A stretch of DNA of 64,000 bases from Thiomicrorhabdus sp. GTDB lineage: Bacteria; Pseudomonadota; Gammaproteobacteria; Thiomicrospirales; Thiomicrospiraceae. Shown piece by piece: positions 36,223-44,782 of the stretch. The position numbers and the translations under genes were made by a program. Under the pieces are notes generated by a model, which worked only from the letters and a program-made list of their open reading frames with translations, was not told the origin of the DNA and ran no database searches. The stretch is from positions 1,942,985 through 2,006,984 of the forward strand of contig NZ_OY759719.1 of the NCBI RefSeq assembly GCF_963662555.1, written 5' to 3'. How positions within the stretch are numbered: position 1 is the first letter of the stretch; every line of letters begins with the position of its first letter.

Positions 36223-37071
36223 ATGAAAAAAACACTTCTATCCTTATTGTTACTTTCAAGCCTAACTTTACACGGCTGCTCAACCCTTAACGGTTTAATA
36301 GAAAAACCCGATGATGAAAAAACCGTAGAAGAGTTTTATACCGATGCAACCGACGCATTTAAGGACGAACAATGGGGTACTGCCATTGAAAACTATGAAA
36401 AGTTAAAAGCGTACTTTCCATATGGTCGTTATGCAGAACAAACTCACTTAGAGCTAGCTTATTCTTACTATAAATATGATGAGCCAGAGTCAGCCATTGT
36501 TGAATTGGATGAGTTTATTAGGCTCTTTCCTAAACACAAACAACTTGCTTATGCCTATTATTTAAAGGCATTAGCAGCAGATTCGATTATTCGTAGTTGG
36601 TTAGATAACTACATCACTGACCCAGCCACTCGTGATGTTAAATCTGCTAAACGTGCTTTTGATTATTACGATGAATTAATTAAGCGTTTTCCAGATAGTA
36701 AATACGCTATCGCAGCGAGTAAACGTTTAGTTATTTTACGAAATCAAATGGCTAGACATGAAATTAAAGTGGCTGATTTCTACTTTAAAAAACAGGCTTA
36801 TCTAGCCTCAGCAAACCGTGCTGAATACATTTTGGAAAACTATCCACAAGCTTCAGTAACGTTACAGGCTTTAAAAATGCTAGAAAAATCTTACCGCAAA
36901 CTTGGCATGACTGAAACAGCAGCAGATGTTCAACGTGTATATGAATTGAACAAAAATGCAGACAAAGAAGCTATCAATTTAAACTTTGGTCCAGCTAAAG
37001 ATAATGTTTCAAAAGCCACTAAAAATAAAGAAGATGATTCTTGGTGGGCTAAGTTTAAAAAGATGTTTTAG
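36223..37071 (+). CDS. bamD: Outer-membrane assembly lipoprotein BamD
   Basis: BamD is the essential lipoprotein of the BAM complex that inserts beta-barrel proteins. The 282-residue product begins with a lipoprotein signal peptide ending in LHGC (Cys19). Five TPR-like repeats follow, visible as DAFKDEQWGTAIENYEKL, AELAYSYYK-type helices, ESAIVELDEFIRLFPKH, AKRAFDYYDELIKRFPDS and ADFYFKKQAYLASANRAEY. The C-terminal tail is Lys/Asp-rich. It is monocistronic, ended by the strong terminator at 37122-37157. Confidence 0.96.
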   Translation: MKKTLLSLLLLSSLTLHGCSTLNGLIEKPDDEKTVEEFYTDATDAFKDEQWGTAIENYEKLKAYFPYGRYAEQTHLELAYSYYKYDEPESAIVELDEFIRLFPKHKQLAYAYYLKALAADSIIRSWLDNYITDPATRDVKSAKRAFDYYDELIKRFPDSKYAIAASKRLVILRNQMARHEIKVADFYFKKQAYLASANRAEYILENYPQASVTLQALKMLEKSYRKLGMTETAADVQRVYELNKNADKEAINLNFGPAKDNVSKATKNKEDDSWWAKFKKMF

Positions 37072-37121
37072 CTTTAGTTAGATAGCCTAATTAACTTAAT
37101 TCTTACATTAATACTTAAATA

Positions 37122-37157
37122 AAAAAACCGTTTTACCTGGTGTGGTAAAACGGTTTT
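37122..37157. terminator. Bidirectional intrinsic terminator between bamD and nadE
   Basis: A long stem of A6-7 CCGTTTTACC and GGTAAAACGG T6-7 closes a TGGTGT loop. A's precede and T's follow, so it can end both bamD (plus) and nadE (minus). Confidence 0.9.
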
Positions 37158-37217
37158 TTATTATCTAAATTTTTATGCATAGTTAATCTGGCAATAAAGC
37201 TAATGCCACACAATTCA

Positions 37218-38846
37218 CTACTCTGAATAATGGCTGGTTATTGGATAACGTCTATCACGCCCAAAAGCTCTTTGAGTAATCTTAATACCTGGTGCAGATT
37301 GACGACGCTTGTATTCACTTCGTTCAATTAATCTAATCACTTTACGAACTTCATCTTCTTGGTAACCTAGAGCAATAATTTCTTCTGGAGTTTTATCTTG
37401 CTTTACGTAAAACTTAATAATAGCATCTAATACATCGTAATCAGGTAAAGAGTCTTGATCTAATTGGTCCGGTCTTAGCTCAGCTGATGGTGGTCGAGTA
37501 ATGACTCGCTCAGGAATACAATCTGACAATGAATTTCGGTACTTCGCTAAACGATACACTAAAGTTTTAGGCACGTCTTTTAACGGCGAAAAACCTCCAA
37601 CCATATCACCATAGAGTGTTGAATACCCAACCGCCACTTCACTTTTATTACTGGTTGCCAATACCATCTTGCCTGATTTGTTAGACAAAGCCATTAATAA
37701 AGTTCCACGGATACGGGCTTGCAAATTTTCTTCTGTTAAATCAGTTTCACAACCTTCAAAACTACTTGCTAAAGCCGCTTCAAATTCGTTATACATATTT
37801 TCAATGGGAATAGATTGATACTGCACACCTAAAGTCGCGGCTTGCAAAGCGGCATCTTGCTTGCTGATTTCGGCAGTATAACGAAACGGCATCATAACCG
37901 CTTCTACTTTATCTGCCCCTAAAGCATCTACGGCAATGGCTAGAGTTAATGCTGAATCAATACCTCCAGAAAGACCTAAAAGCACACCAGAAAAACCATT
38001 CTTTTTCACGTAGTCTTTTACACCCATTTTAAGGGCTTCATAAACACGAGCTTCGCCTTCAACAAGAAGTGACTTTTCACCTTCTAAAATCACCACTGAG
38101 TCGGCTTGTTTAACTAACTTAACGGGCATTAAATCGGTTTTAAACTCTGGGCTTTGCACACAAACATCGCCTTCAGCACACATAGCAAAAGAGCCGCCAT
38201 CAAACACTAAATCATCTTGCCCACCAACTTGATTAACATAGATAATCGGTTTTTTTATTTCATCTACACGTCTTTTTAACGTAGCGATTCTATCTTGATG
38301 TTTCTCTTCAGAAAAAGGCGATGCATTTAGATTAAGAATAACATCCGCACCAGCATCTCTTGCTTGAGTAGAAGGTGTAATCTTCCAAATATCTTCACAG
38401 ATTAAAATACCAAAGCGAATCCCTTTATAGTCAATGACACAAGGGCTATGGCCAGCCGTAAAATATCGTTGTTCATCAAACACACTGTAATTAGGTAAAT
38501 TTTGTTTTATGTAACTGGCTTGAATCATACCGTCTTCTATCCAAGCCGCCATATTAAAACGTTCACCCAATTCATCCATCATTGGGTAACCCACGACACA
38601 AACAATATCCGTTACTTCTTGGCACAAACGACTTAAAGCCACGTTTACCTGAGGGTATAACCCATTACGTAGTAATAAGTCTTCAGGCGGATACCCTGTT
38701 ATAGTCATTTCTGGAAAAACGATAATATCTGCTTCTAATTCATTTTTAGCTCGATTAGCAGCCGCAATGATTAAATCCACATTTCCTGAAATATCACCCA
38801 CAATTGGGTCGATCTGGCCCATAACAACGGTTACATTTTGAGTCAT
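37218..38846 (-). CDS. nadE: Glutamine-dependent NAD+ synthetase
   Basis: This two-domain enzyme amidates deamido-NAD to NAD with glutamine as nitrogen donor. The start is ATG at 38844-38846, with GAGAG just upstream. The reading frame continues 32 codons further 5', but those residues are not conserved-looking and run into a structured repeat region. The 542-residue product has a nitrilase-type glutaminase domain with the Glu46-Lys114-Cys150 triad, then the synthetase domain with P-loop GLSGGIDSALTLAIAVDALG (about 290-310) and TSNKSEVAVGYSTLYGD. The C-terminal tail RRQSAPGIKITQRAFGRDRR is typical. Confidence 0.95.
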   Translation of the reverse strand: MTQNVTVVMGQIDPIVGDISGNVDLIIAAANRAKNELEADIIVFPEMTITGYPPEDLLLRNGLYPQVNVALSRLCQEVTDIVCVVGYPMMDELGERFNMAAWIEDGMIQASYIKQNLPNYSVFDEQRYFTAGHSPCVIDYKGIRFGILICEDIWKITPSTQARDAGADVILNLNASPFSEEKHQDRIATLKRRVDEIKKPIIYVNQVGGQDDLVFDGGSFAMCAEGDVCVQSPEFKTDLMPVKLVKQADSVVILEGEKSLLVEGEARVYEALKMGVKDYVKKNGFSGVLLGLSGGIDSALTLAIAVDALGADKVEAVMMPFRYTAEISKQDAALQAATLGVQYQSIPIENMYNEFEAALASSFEGCETDLTEENLQARIRGTLLMALSNKSGKMVLATSNKSEVAVGYSTLYGDMVGGFSPLKDVPKTLVYRLAKYRNSLSDCIPERVITRPPSAELRPDQLDQDSLPDYDVLDAIIKFYVKQDKTPEEIIALGYQEDEVRKVIRLIERSEYKRRQSAPGIKITQRAFGRDRRYPITSHYSE

Positions 38847-38877
38847 TGAGAATCTCTCTTTTCTGTGTCGATAAGAA

Positions 38878-39152
38878 GTTAAGGAGTCCTTAAGAAACTT
38901 CCAATTAAATCTGTTTGAGCTTCTGCAGGACTTAAAGCCCACCTACTCTATGCGTAACTCGCCAGCCTCAGTCAATTCTATGGTCAAACTACGACGAGGT
39001 GGGCTTTAAGCCCCGTCCTCAGGAGCTTAGCCAAAATTACCAGCTCTGCGTCGTGAAGTTTTGTAAGGTCTAGACATTACGGCAACTTCACGCCTTGATC
39101 TGACAATTTTGGCGTTGCCAGAAGCCAACCGATTCAATCTCGATTCCTTAAC
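38878..39152. repeat. Structured non-coding region, possible relic of a mobile element
   Basis: The region has nested inverted repeats. The outer arms GTTAAGGAGTC (about 38876) and GATTCCTTAAC (about 39142) nearly match. CTTAAAGCCCACCT (38931-38944) and AGGTGGGCTTTAAG (38997-39010) match perfectly around 52 bases, and the pairing extends imperfectly through CTGCAGG/CCTCAGG. CCAAAATT (39031-39038) pairs with AATTTTGG, and CGTGAAGTT with AACTTCACG. It is less AT-rich than its surroundings. The layout, a small frame end followed by a GC-rich hairpin, recalls the right end of IS200/IS605-type elements, but I see no transposase; that reading is inference. Confidence 0.45.
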
Positions 39153-39170
39153 CAATACAACGGAAGGCAT
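39027..39170 (-). pseudogene. Short Arg-rich reading frame, possible remnant of a gene 3' end
   Basis: A 47-residue frame, ATG 39170 to stop 39027, ends in a strikingly basic stretch (IVRSRREVAVMSRPYKTSRR near its end, then RAGNFG). It lies in the structured region above and stops immediately before the large hairpin. Its composition is protein-like, but there is no clear ribosome-binding site. It may be the surviving tail of a transposon-encoded protein. I cannot name it. Confidence 0.3.
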
Positions 39171-39235
39171 TTAACAATCTTTGTTAAAGAATAAAGTGTA
39201 AAGCAACGCTAACTATTACTTTGAATTATAAACTT

Positions 39236-39247
39236 ACCAGGCCTGGT
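39236..39247. repeat. Iterated palindrome ACCAGGCCTGGT, longest extension (intergenic)
   Basis: The 12-mer is the centre of a perfect 28-bp palindrome spanning 39228-39255, in the gap downstream of sucD. This is the most extended copy in the window. Confidence 0.92.
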
Positions 39248-39291
39248 AAGTTTATTTGCAATCAATTTTTTATCGTTTTAGATTGATATAC

Positions 39292-39311
39292 GGGGTATCA
39301 AATAATACCCC
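39292..39311 (-). terminator. Hairpin downstream of sucD
   Basis: GGGGTAT (39292-39298) and ATACCCC (39305-39311) form a stem 24 bases past the sucD stop on the minus strand. There is no clear T-run, so termination here may be inefficient or Rho-assisted. Confidence 0.4.
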
Positions 39312-39334
39312 TCCTACCATCACTACAAATTCTT

Positions 39335-40216
39335 CTAACCCACAAGAGCTTTCATAGCTTGGCCTAAGTCTGCAGGTGAACGAACAACGGTCACGCCTGC
39401 ATCTTCTAAAGCGGCAAATTTAGCTTCAGCCGTTCCTTTACCGCCGCTAACAATTGCCCCTGCATGCCCCATACGTTTACCAGCTGGTGCAGTTACCCCT
39501 GCAATGTAAGCAACAACAGGTTTAGTGACATTGGCTTTAATAAATTCAGCCGCATCTTCTTCTGCTTGGCCACCAATTTCACCCACCATAATAATACCTT
39601 CGGTTTGTGGGTCATCTTGGAACAAGGTCAAACAATCAATAAAATTCATACCCTGAATTGGGTCACCACCAATACCTACACAGGTTGATTGTCCTAAACC
39701 ATTCTGCGTGGTTTGATGAACCGCTTCATAGGTTAACGTTCCAGAACGTGACACTATCCCAATTTTACCTGGTAGATGAATATGTCCAGGCATAATACCT
39801 ATCTTACACCCTTCTTCACCATCACCCGGAGTGATTAACCCTGGGCAGTTCGGGCCAATTAAATAAGCATCTGATTTTTCTAAAACTGCTCGCACTTTTA
39901 GCATATCGGCAACCGGAATCCCTTCAGTAATACAGGTAATCACTTTAATGCCTGCCGCAATCGCTTCAATAATAGAATCTGCCGCAAACGCAGGGGGAAC
40001 ATAAATCATAGAAGCTTCGGCACCAGCTTGTTCAACCGCTTCTGCAACCGTATTGAATACAGGTAACCCTAAATGGGTTTGCCCACCTTTACCCGGGGTA
40101 ACACCACCGACCATTTTGGTGCCATAAGCAATCGCTTGCTCTGAGTGAAACGTGCCTTGCTTTCCTGTAAATCCTTGGCAGATAACCTTAGTGTTGCTAT
40201 CAATTAAAATACTCAT
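39335..40216 (-). CDS. sucD: Succinyl-CoA synthetase alpha subunit
   Basis: This subunit of the ADP- or GDP-forming succinyl-CoA synthetase binds CoA and carries the phospho-histidine. The 293-residue protein has the CoA-binding Rossmann region near [19 protein letters not shown], the [16 protein letters not shown] loop and the active-site His in [20 protein letters not shown]. It lies five bases downstream of sucC, so the two are co-translated. The presence of sucCD shows that the succinate/succinyl-CoA step of the TCA cycle is encoded. Confidence 0.97.
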   Translation of the reverse strand: MSILIDSNTKVICQGFTGKQGTFHSEQAIAYGTKMVGGVTPGKGGQTHLGLPVFNTVAEAVEQAGAEASMIYVPPAFAADSIIEAIAAGIKVITCITEGIPVADMLKVRAVLEKSDAYLIGPNCPGLITPGDGEEGCKIGIMPGHIHLPGKIGIVSRSGTLTYEAVHQTTQNGLGQSTCVGIGGDPIQGMNFIDCLTLFQDDPQTEGIIMVGEIGGQAEEDAAEFIKANVTKPVVAYIAGVTAPAGKRMGHAGAIVSGGKGTAEAKFAALEDAGVTVVRSPADLGQAMKALVG

Positions 40217-40221
40217 CTAAA

Positions 40222-41385
40222 TTATGCTCCTGCCACTTCTACTACTTTACGTGCTGCATCGGCAAGGCCGTCTGCCGTAATAATGCTTAAATCACTGTTG
40301 GCTAAAATTTCTCTACCAAGCTCTACATTGGTGCCTTCTAAACGGACCACAACTGGAATATTTAGCCCCACCTCATGTACCGCTTGAATAATCCCTTCTG
40401 CAATCAAATCACAACGCACAATACCGCCAAATATATTGACCAAAATTGACTTCACTTCAGATGAAGACAAAATCAATTTAAAGGCTTCAGCCACACGCTC
40501 AGGAGTCGCACCACCACCTACATCTAAAAAATTAGCTGGCTCACCACCATTTAGTTTAATTAAGTCCATCGTAGCCATTGCAAGCCCTGCACCATTTACC
40601 ATGCAACCAATATCACCGTCTAAAGCAATATAGTTAAGCTGGTGTTCCGATGCTTTGGCTTCACGCTCGTCTTCTTGGGAGAAGTCACGCAAACTTACCA
40701 GGCCTGGTTGTCTGTAAAGAGCGTTAGGATCAATATTTACTTTTGCATCTAACGCAATTAATGCGTTATCAGAGGTTCTAACTAAAGGATTTATTTCTAA
40801 CTGAGAAACATCTTTATCTACCGCAAGTTTATAAAAACGCGTCATTAACTGACCGATTTGTTTAAATGCATCACCCGTCAAACCTAATGCAAAACCAACT
40901 TCTCTGCATTGGTAAGGCATCACACCAACTGTTGGATCTATGTGCACACTTAATATTTTCTCTGGACTCTGTTCTGCCACCGCTTCAATATCCATACCAC
41001 CTGCTGCAGAAATAACAAAAGTGTGAGTTCGAGTAACACGATCTACCACTAAACTTAGATATAACTCTTCTTCGATATCTAACGTTTGCTCAATCAAAAG
41101 ACTATTAATAGGTAGTTCTTTACCCGCTGTTTGAATCGTGGCTAGTTTGCTTCCCAGTAATTCAGTTGCAACTTTTTTGGCTTCATCACGGCTAGTGACT
41201 AATTTAACACCGCCCGCTTTACCGCGAGCACCGGCGTGAATTTGTGCCTTAACTACCCATGCGTTTTCACCTACCGCATCTAAGGCTGAGTCTAATTGTT
41301 CTAATTTGGTAATCAACTGCCCTTGTGGCACACCAATGCCGTATTCTGAAAACAAGGCTTTTGACTGATATTCATGTAAATTCAT
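40222..41385 (-). CDS. sucC: Succinyl-CoA synthetase beta subunit
   Basis: This subunit carries the ATP-grasp nucleotide-binding domain. The 387-residue protein starts MNLHEYQSKALFSEYGI and shows WVVKAQIHAGARGKAGGVK, ELYLSLVVDR, LEINPLVRTSDN, GCMVNGAGLAMATMDLIKL, NFLDVGGGATPERV and ILVNIFGGIVRCDLIAEGI. All are diagnostic. It is the first gene of sucCD. A palindrome copy (40698-40709) encodes Pro-Gly-Leu in a Q-P-G-L-V loop near the domain junction. Confidence 0.97.
   Translation of the reverse strand: MNLHEYQSKALFSEYGIGVPQGQLITKLEQLDSALDAVGENAWVVKAQIHAGARGKAGGVKLVTSRDEAKKVATELLGSKLATIQTAGKELPINSLLIEQTLDIEEELYLSLVVDRVTRTHTFVISAAGGMDIEAVAEQSPEKILSVHIDPTVGVMPYQCREVGFALGLTGDAFKQIGQLMTRFYKLAVDKDVSQLEINPLVRTSDNALIALDAKVNIDPNALYRQPGLVSLRDFSQEDEREAKASEHQLNYIALDGDIGCMVNGAGLAMATMDLIKLNGGEPANFLDVGGGATPERVAEAFKLILSSSEVKSILVNIFGGIVRCDLIAEGIIQAVHEVGLNIPVVVRLEGTNVELGREILANSDLSIITADGLADAARKVVEVAGA
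40698..40709. repeat. Iterated palindrome ACCAGGCCTGGT (in sucC)
   Basis: Perfect 12-mer; minus-strand reading Gln-Pro-Gly-Leu-Val in SucC. Confidence 0.9.
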
Positions 41386-41770
41386 GTAAACGCTTCTCTA
41401 TCAATTCATTACTACCATTTTCGCAAATAGAGATCTTTAGACGAGTAAAGGCCTCAAGTAAAACGGCTAGAAATAAATTTTTTATGACTAAATTTTGGAT
41501 TAAATATTTAAAGAATAATAATCAGTTTATTGTATGATTTTTAGGCTTTGAATGCATTAACAATTCGTTTTAATTACTTTTAAATTAGGCCTAAACGCTC
41601 TATTTTGGGTGTTATTTATAAACGGATTTATAAACGGATTTATAAACCGATTTGTAAACTGGTTTATAAACAGGCAAAGGATAGTTAACGATAAACAGAG
41701 AATTCGATTTATAATCTTATCTATTAGGTAAAATTCAGACAAAATTTTTAATCATTTTTGAGGAGACTCC
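41386..41770. other. Intergenic region with a 12-bp tandem repeat
   Basis: This 385-base divergent gap between sucC and the PP0621-like gene contains the tandem repeat at 41616-41673. The minus-strand reading frame over the repeat (about 61 codons of Phe-Ile-Asn-Pro repeats) is an artefact of its 12-base period. No RNA gene is visible. Confidence 0.4.
41616..41673. repeat. 12-bp tandem repeat
   Basis: Consecutive units TTATAAACGGAT, TTATAAACGGAT, TTATAAACCGAT, TTGTAAACTGGT, then TTATAAACAG; decay increases to the right. Non-coding, about 100 bases upstream of the PP0621-like gene. Confidence 0.85.
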
Positions 41771-42034
41771 GTGAGAGCCATTGTATTTTTATTATTTGTT
41801 ATCCTGATTTATTTCATTATTCGTTTTACTCTTAATCGAGTGATTGAAATTCGTGAAAAACAACGTCAGGAAGCACTAAAAAAACAGGAAAAAGAGAACC
41901 AGCCAGATCCTGAAACAATGGTGAGATGTGCGTTATGTGGCGTGCATTTACCTCAAGCAGAAGCCTATTTTGATGGCAAAGACACTTTTTGCAGCGAAGG
42001 TCACATGAAGCAATACCATGATGAACATCACTAA
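41771..42034 (+). CDS. PP0621-like small membrane-anchored zinc-finger protein
   Basis: This 87-residue protein has an N-terminal membrane helix (about 3-20), a charged Glu/Lys/Gln-rich helix (about 28-46), and a C-terminal knuckle MVRCALCGVHLPQAEAYFDG followed by one more Cys in TFCSEGH. The pattern matches the PP0621 family of proteobacteria, whose function is unknown. The start is GTG 41771 with GAGGAG (41760-41765) upstream, which is a strong ribosome-binding site. Confidence 0.8.
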   Translation: MRAIVFLLFVILIYFIIRFTLNRVIEIREKQRQEALKKQEKENQPDPETMVRCALCGVHLPQAEAYFDGKDTFCSEGHMKQYHDEHH

Positions 42035-42102
42035 ATTCTAGCTGGTAATTAAAATTAATAACCCTTTACCAAATTACCAAAAGTAACTAACCTTTTGATA
42101 AT

Positions 42103-42555
42103 CTAAAATATCTCTTCAATCTTAGCGGTAAAAATTACGGTTGCTCCTGCTAATGGATGATTAAAATCGACAACCACCTCATTCTCATCAATTTCATAAA
42201 GAGTGCCAGGGATTTCTTCACCCGTAGGGGTATTAAAACCAATAACATAACCTTTTTCTAAAGGCATATCGGCTGGAAAATCCGAGCGTTGCATGGTTTG
42301 ATAATTATCAGGGTCTGGAAACCCAAAAGCATGTCCTGGAGATAAAGTTAACTTTGCTTGAGTACCTAACTCCAAACCGACCAATAAATCTTCTAAAGTG
42401 TTAATAAATGTTCCATCTCTCAAGGTAAAACGCATCGGTTCGTTTTCTGGAGTCTCTTCAACAACAGTACCATCAGGTAATTCAAGTTTAAAGGTAATGG
42501 CTATTTCACTGTTCTCTTCTACAACAGGTAACGGTGAGTTTGCTTTGTTAGACAT
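42103..42555 (-). CDS. fkpB: FKBP-type peptidyl-prolyl isomerase, SlpA-like
   Basis: This 150-residue soluble protein has an FKBP fold with the insert-in-flap domain typical of SlpA/SlyD: AITFKLELPDGTVVEETPE, the LEDLLVGLELGTQAKLTLSPGHAFG flap region, and VVDFNHPLAGATVIFTAKIEEI at the end. It lacks the His-rich tail of SlyD. It acts as proline isomerase and chaperone. It is a single gene; a second FKBP lies at 56358-56783. Confidence 0.92.
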   Translation of the reverse strand: MSNKANSPLPVVEENSEIAITFKLELPDGTVVEETPENEPMRFTLRDGTFINTLEDLLVGLELGTQAKLTLSPGHAFGFPDPDNYQTMQRSDFPADMPLEKGYVIGFNTPTGEEIPGTLYEIDENEVVVDFNHPLAGATVIFTAKIEEIF

Positions 42556-42625
42556 TCTAATTCCCTTAATACGTTTTTAATTTAATAGTTAATAAATTGT
42601 TCTTTGATCAATCGTTTTTTTTCAA

Positions 42626-43873
42626 TCAGTCTTTCACAATTGGCGGTTTTTTGCCTCTGGGTTTTCTAGCAGGCTTTTCAGCATCTTTTGCTACGACTAA
42701 TTTATTACGGCCTGCTCTTTTGGCTTTATATAAGCCTTCATCAGCAAATTTAAGTACCTGTTCTGGGGTGGTATGTTTTTTATCAGGTACGGCTAAACCT
42801 AAACTAATGGTGACACTCACCTCTTTTACAGCTGGCTTGGCTTTACCGCGTTTAGCTGTATTTGTAGCATCTTCTACTTGCACATAAACAACTTCTTTAG
42901 CAATATCTACTCGCAAACGTTCTAACTCATGAATAATAGAATCAATCGATTTGTTTTTAAAGATTAGGGTAAATTCCTCACCACCAAAGCGATACGCTTT
43001 ACCACCAGAAACGGTATCTAACGTTGCGGCAACCATTTTTAAAACTTGATCCCCTACATCATGACCATAGGTATCGTTAAACTGTTTAAAATGATCAATA
43101 TCAACCATAGCTATCGCATATCGTTTTCCGAGACTCATAAATGATTCATTTAACGCCCTACGCCCTTTTAGCCCCGTTAGTTCATCGGTATAAGCTATAT
43201 GATGTGCATCAAATACTAGCGATAAAATAATGATTAACCCTGCAATAGATGAAACCCAAGCCATAACACCTAATTGGTGATATTGATTTAATGCAAACGC
43301 CATCAATAAAAGAATAAAAACTACCGAATGATTAAAAATTCTTAATTGACGGAGCGAATTCAGTTTCATAGACAAAACAAAACCTGCAATCAAAAAAGCC
43401 AAGGTGCTTGCAAATGTCAGATGATACAGTTTTGAACCAGGAAAAACAGGCTGAGCAATTGACGCAACCCAAGCCAAAGGTAATTCAGTCATTAACCAAT
43501 AAAAAAACAAAGCTTGTAACAAAAATGCCGCGGCAACAAAACCATTGTATTGTCTATGATGCACGCCTTTTTCGGGCAATAGAGACCATAAAAAAATATT
43601 TAATGGCAGCAATAAACTCACCACAGGAAACAGCACTGATTGTGCAATAGAAACTTGTTCAGAAGGGGCAAAATAGAAAAACAGAAGATTGACTAAAAAA
43701 ATAGAGAATAAAACCAGAAATGGCTGAATTCTATTGAGCCAAAGACTAATAAAACCACCTATTACCATAATGGCATAGGGAGCATACTCAACTAACGTTA
43801 ACCATGATTTTGGCCAGGAATGTATCTCTATTGCCTGCCAAACCGCAATAATAGATAAAGCAATGAGCCACAA
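42626..43873 (-). CDS. Membrane-bound diguanylate cyclase (GGDEF)
   Basis: This 415-residue protein has about seven or eight predicted membrane helices in the first 220 residues and a C-terminal GGDEF domain (about 230-390). The domain contains DELTGLKGRRALNESF, MVDIDHFKQFNDTYGHDVGD, the active motif GGEEF in YRFGGEEFTLIF, and FADEGLYKAKRAGRNKLV. It makes c-di-GMP. No obvious RxxD inhibitory site precedes GGEEF. The C-terminal tail is basic. With the EAL protein at 22.7-23.9 kb, both arms of c-di-GMP turnover are encoded in this window. Confidence 0.94.
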   Translation of the reverse strand: MWLIALSIIAVWQAIEIHSWPKSWLTLVEYAPYAIMVIGGFISLWLNRIQPFLVLFSIFLVNLLFFYFAPSEQVSIAQSVLFPVVSLLLPLNIFLWSLLPEKGVHHRQYNGFVAAAFLLQALFFYWLMTELPLAWVASIAQPVFPGSKLYHLTFASTLAFLIAGFVLSMKLNSLRQLRIFNHSVVFILLLMAFALNQYHQLGVMAWVSSIAGLIIILSLVFDAHHIAYTDELTGLKGRRALNESFMSLGKRYAIAMVDIDHFKQFNDTYGHDVGDQVLKMVAATLDTVSGGKAYRFGGEEFTLIFKNKSIDSIIHELERLRVDIAKEVVYVQVEDATNTAKRGKAKPAVKEVSVTISLGLAVPDKKHTTPEQVLKFADEGLYKAKRAGRNKLVVAKDAEKPARKPRGKKPPIVKD

Positions 43874-43983
43874 GTAATGCCGAGTTAAAATAGTAATAAT
43901 AAACTCACTTTATTTTCTAAGCTAAACCAATCTTTTAAAAGAAGAGGTTTTAAAGATTCCTTTACGCGAATGCTTAAACCTCT

Positions 43984-44010
43984 ACAAAAAAGCCACAAAT
44001 GTCTGTGGCT
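43984..44010 (-). terminator. Intrinsic terminator of the lipoprotein gene at 44093
   Basis: AGCCACA (43991-43997) and TGTGGCT (44004-44010) form a stem; on the minus strand it is followed by T's (43985-43990 are A's). It lies about 83 bases past the stop. Confidence 0.75.
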
Positions 44011-44092
44011 ATTTAATCAAATATTAATGATTGTATTGCCGTTAAATTTCACGGTAATTAAAATCTAAAGTCCGTTTAAGAACTAGTCTAAA

Positions 44093-44521
44093 TCAAGTTT
44101 TACCAAACAAACTAAATGGTTCTTTAGGTACATCCTGGCATTGGATTTGCCACTGTAGTTTATATTCACAAGACTTACCTCCAACGCACTGATCATCAGA
44201 ATACGCAAACTCTGACGACTTAAATGCATTGCGGTTCACATACACATAACCTTGTGGACATAACTCTCTAGATTCAATACGCATTGACCAACTGTCTAAA
44301 CTTCTCACAGGTTCATAAAACGTTTCGGTAAGTGTAAACTGGTCATCAGCGGTTTTATCAACCTTAACATCACTAATGGCTTTATCAGCACTCTCTGCTA
44401 CATAAACCACACCAGAACCCACAGCATTAACACCTTTACCAACGGTTGAGCAGCCTGTTAAGCTAAATGCTAATAAGCCAGCTAAAACCAAGCCTGCTGT
44501 TTTTGATTGTGTTTTATTCAT
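44093..44521 (-). CDS. Small predicted lipoprotein, function unknown
   Basis: About 142 residues from ATG 44519-44521; a longer in-frame start exists 20 codons upstream but adds a non-signal-like leader. It has a lipoprotein signal peptide with lipobox LTGC in LLAFSLTGCSTVG. The mature part has Cys in SRELCPQGYVYVNRNAF and three more Cys later (DDQCVGGKSCEYKLQWQIQC), which could form two disulfides in the periplasm. I recognise no family. It is one of three small exported proteins in a row on this strand. Confidence 0.7.
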   Translation of the reverse strand: MNKTQSKTAGLVLAGLLAFSLTGCSTVGKGVNAVGSGVVYVAESADKAISDVKVDKTADDQFTLTETFYEPVRSLDSWSMRIESRELCPQGYVYVNRNAFKSSEFAYSDDQCVGGKSCEYKLQWQIQCQDVPKEPFSLFGKT

Positions 44522-44619
44522 AAAATCTTTTGTTGTAGATTGACTACACGTTTTTTGGTTTGCTGCCAATGGATTCAGCATTCACTTCACCGTTACTATT
44601 TAATATTATGGCCTCTTTT

Positions 44620-44631
44620 ACCAGGCCTGGT
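44620..44631. repeat. Iterated palindrome ACCAGGCCTGGT (intergenic)
   Basis: Perfect 12-mer with no flanking extension, in the 261-base gap between the small lipoprotein gene and the next small exported-protein gene. Nothing else is evident in that gap. Confidence 0.9.
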
Positions 44632-44782
44632 CACTTATGCTTAATTTTTTAATTTGTAAAAAAACAAACCAAAACTTACACCTTGTTTAATGCCTGTCAT
44701 AATAGCAGAATTCTTTTAAAAAGGCCTATGCAATTACCGCCTTTTTAATCTATTTACCTGTATAGAAAAAACAATTTAGAGA

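Noticed and set aside
36093..36290. A plus-strand frame overlapping the bamD start
   Set aside because: It overlaps the bamD signal peptide in another frame and shows no protein-like pattern.
38847..38942. A 32-codon upstream extension of nadE
   Set aside because: The family N-terminus (VTVVMGQIDPIVGD) starts at 38846 with GAGAG upstream; the extra codons run into the structured repeat region.
39228..39255. Treating the iterated palindrome simply as transcription terminators
   Set aside because: Most copies lie inside genes and are not followed by T-runs, so termination cannot be the general role.
41557..41742. A 61-codon minus-strand frame with Phe-Ile-Asn-Pro repeats
   Set aside because: It is the translation of the 12-bp tandem repeat plus AT-rich flank; a period divisible by three keeps the frame open by chance.
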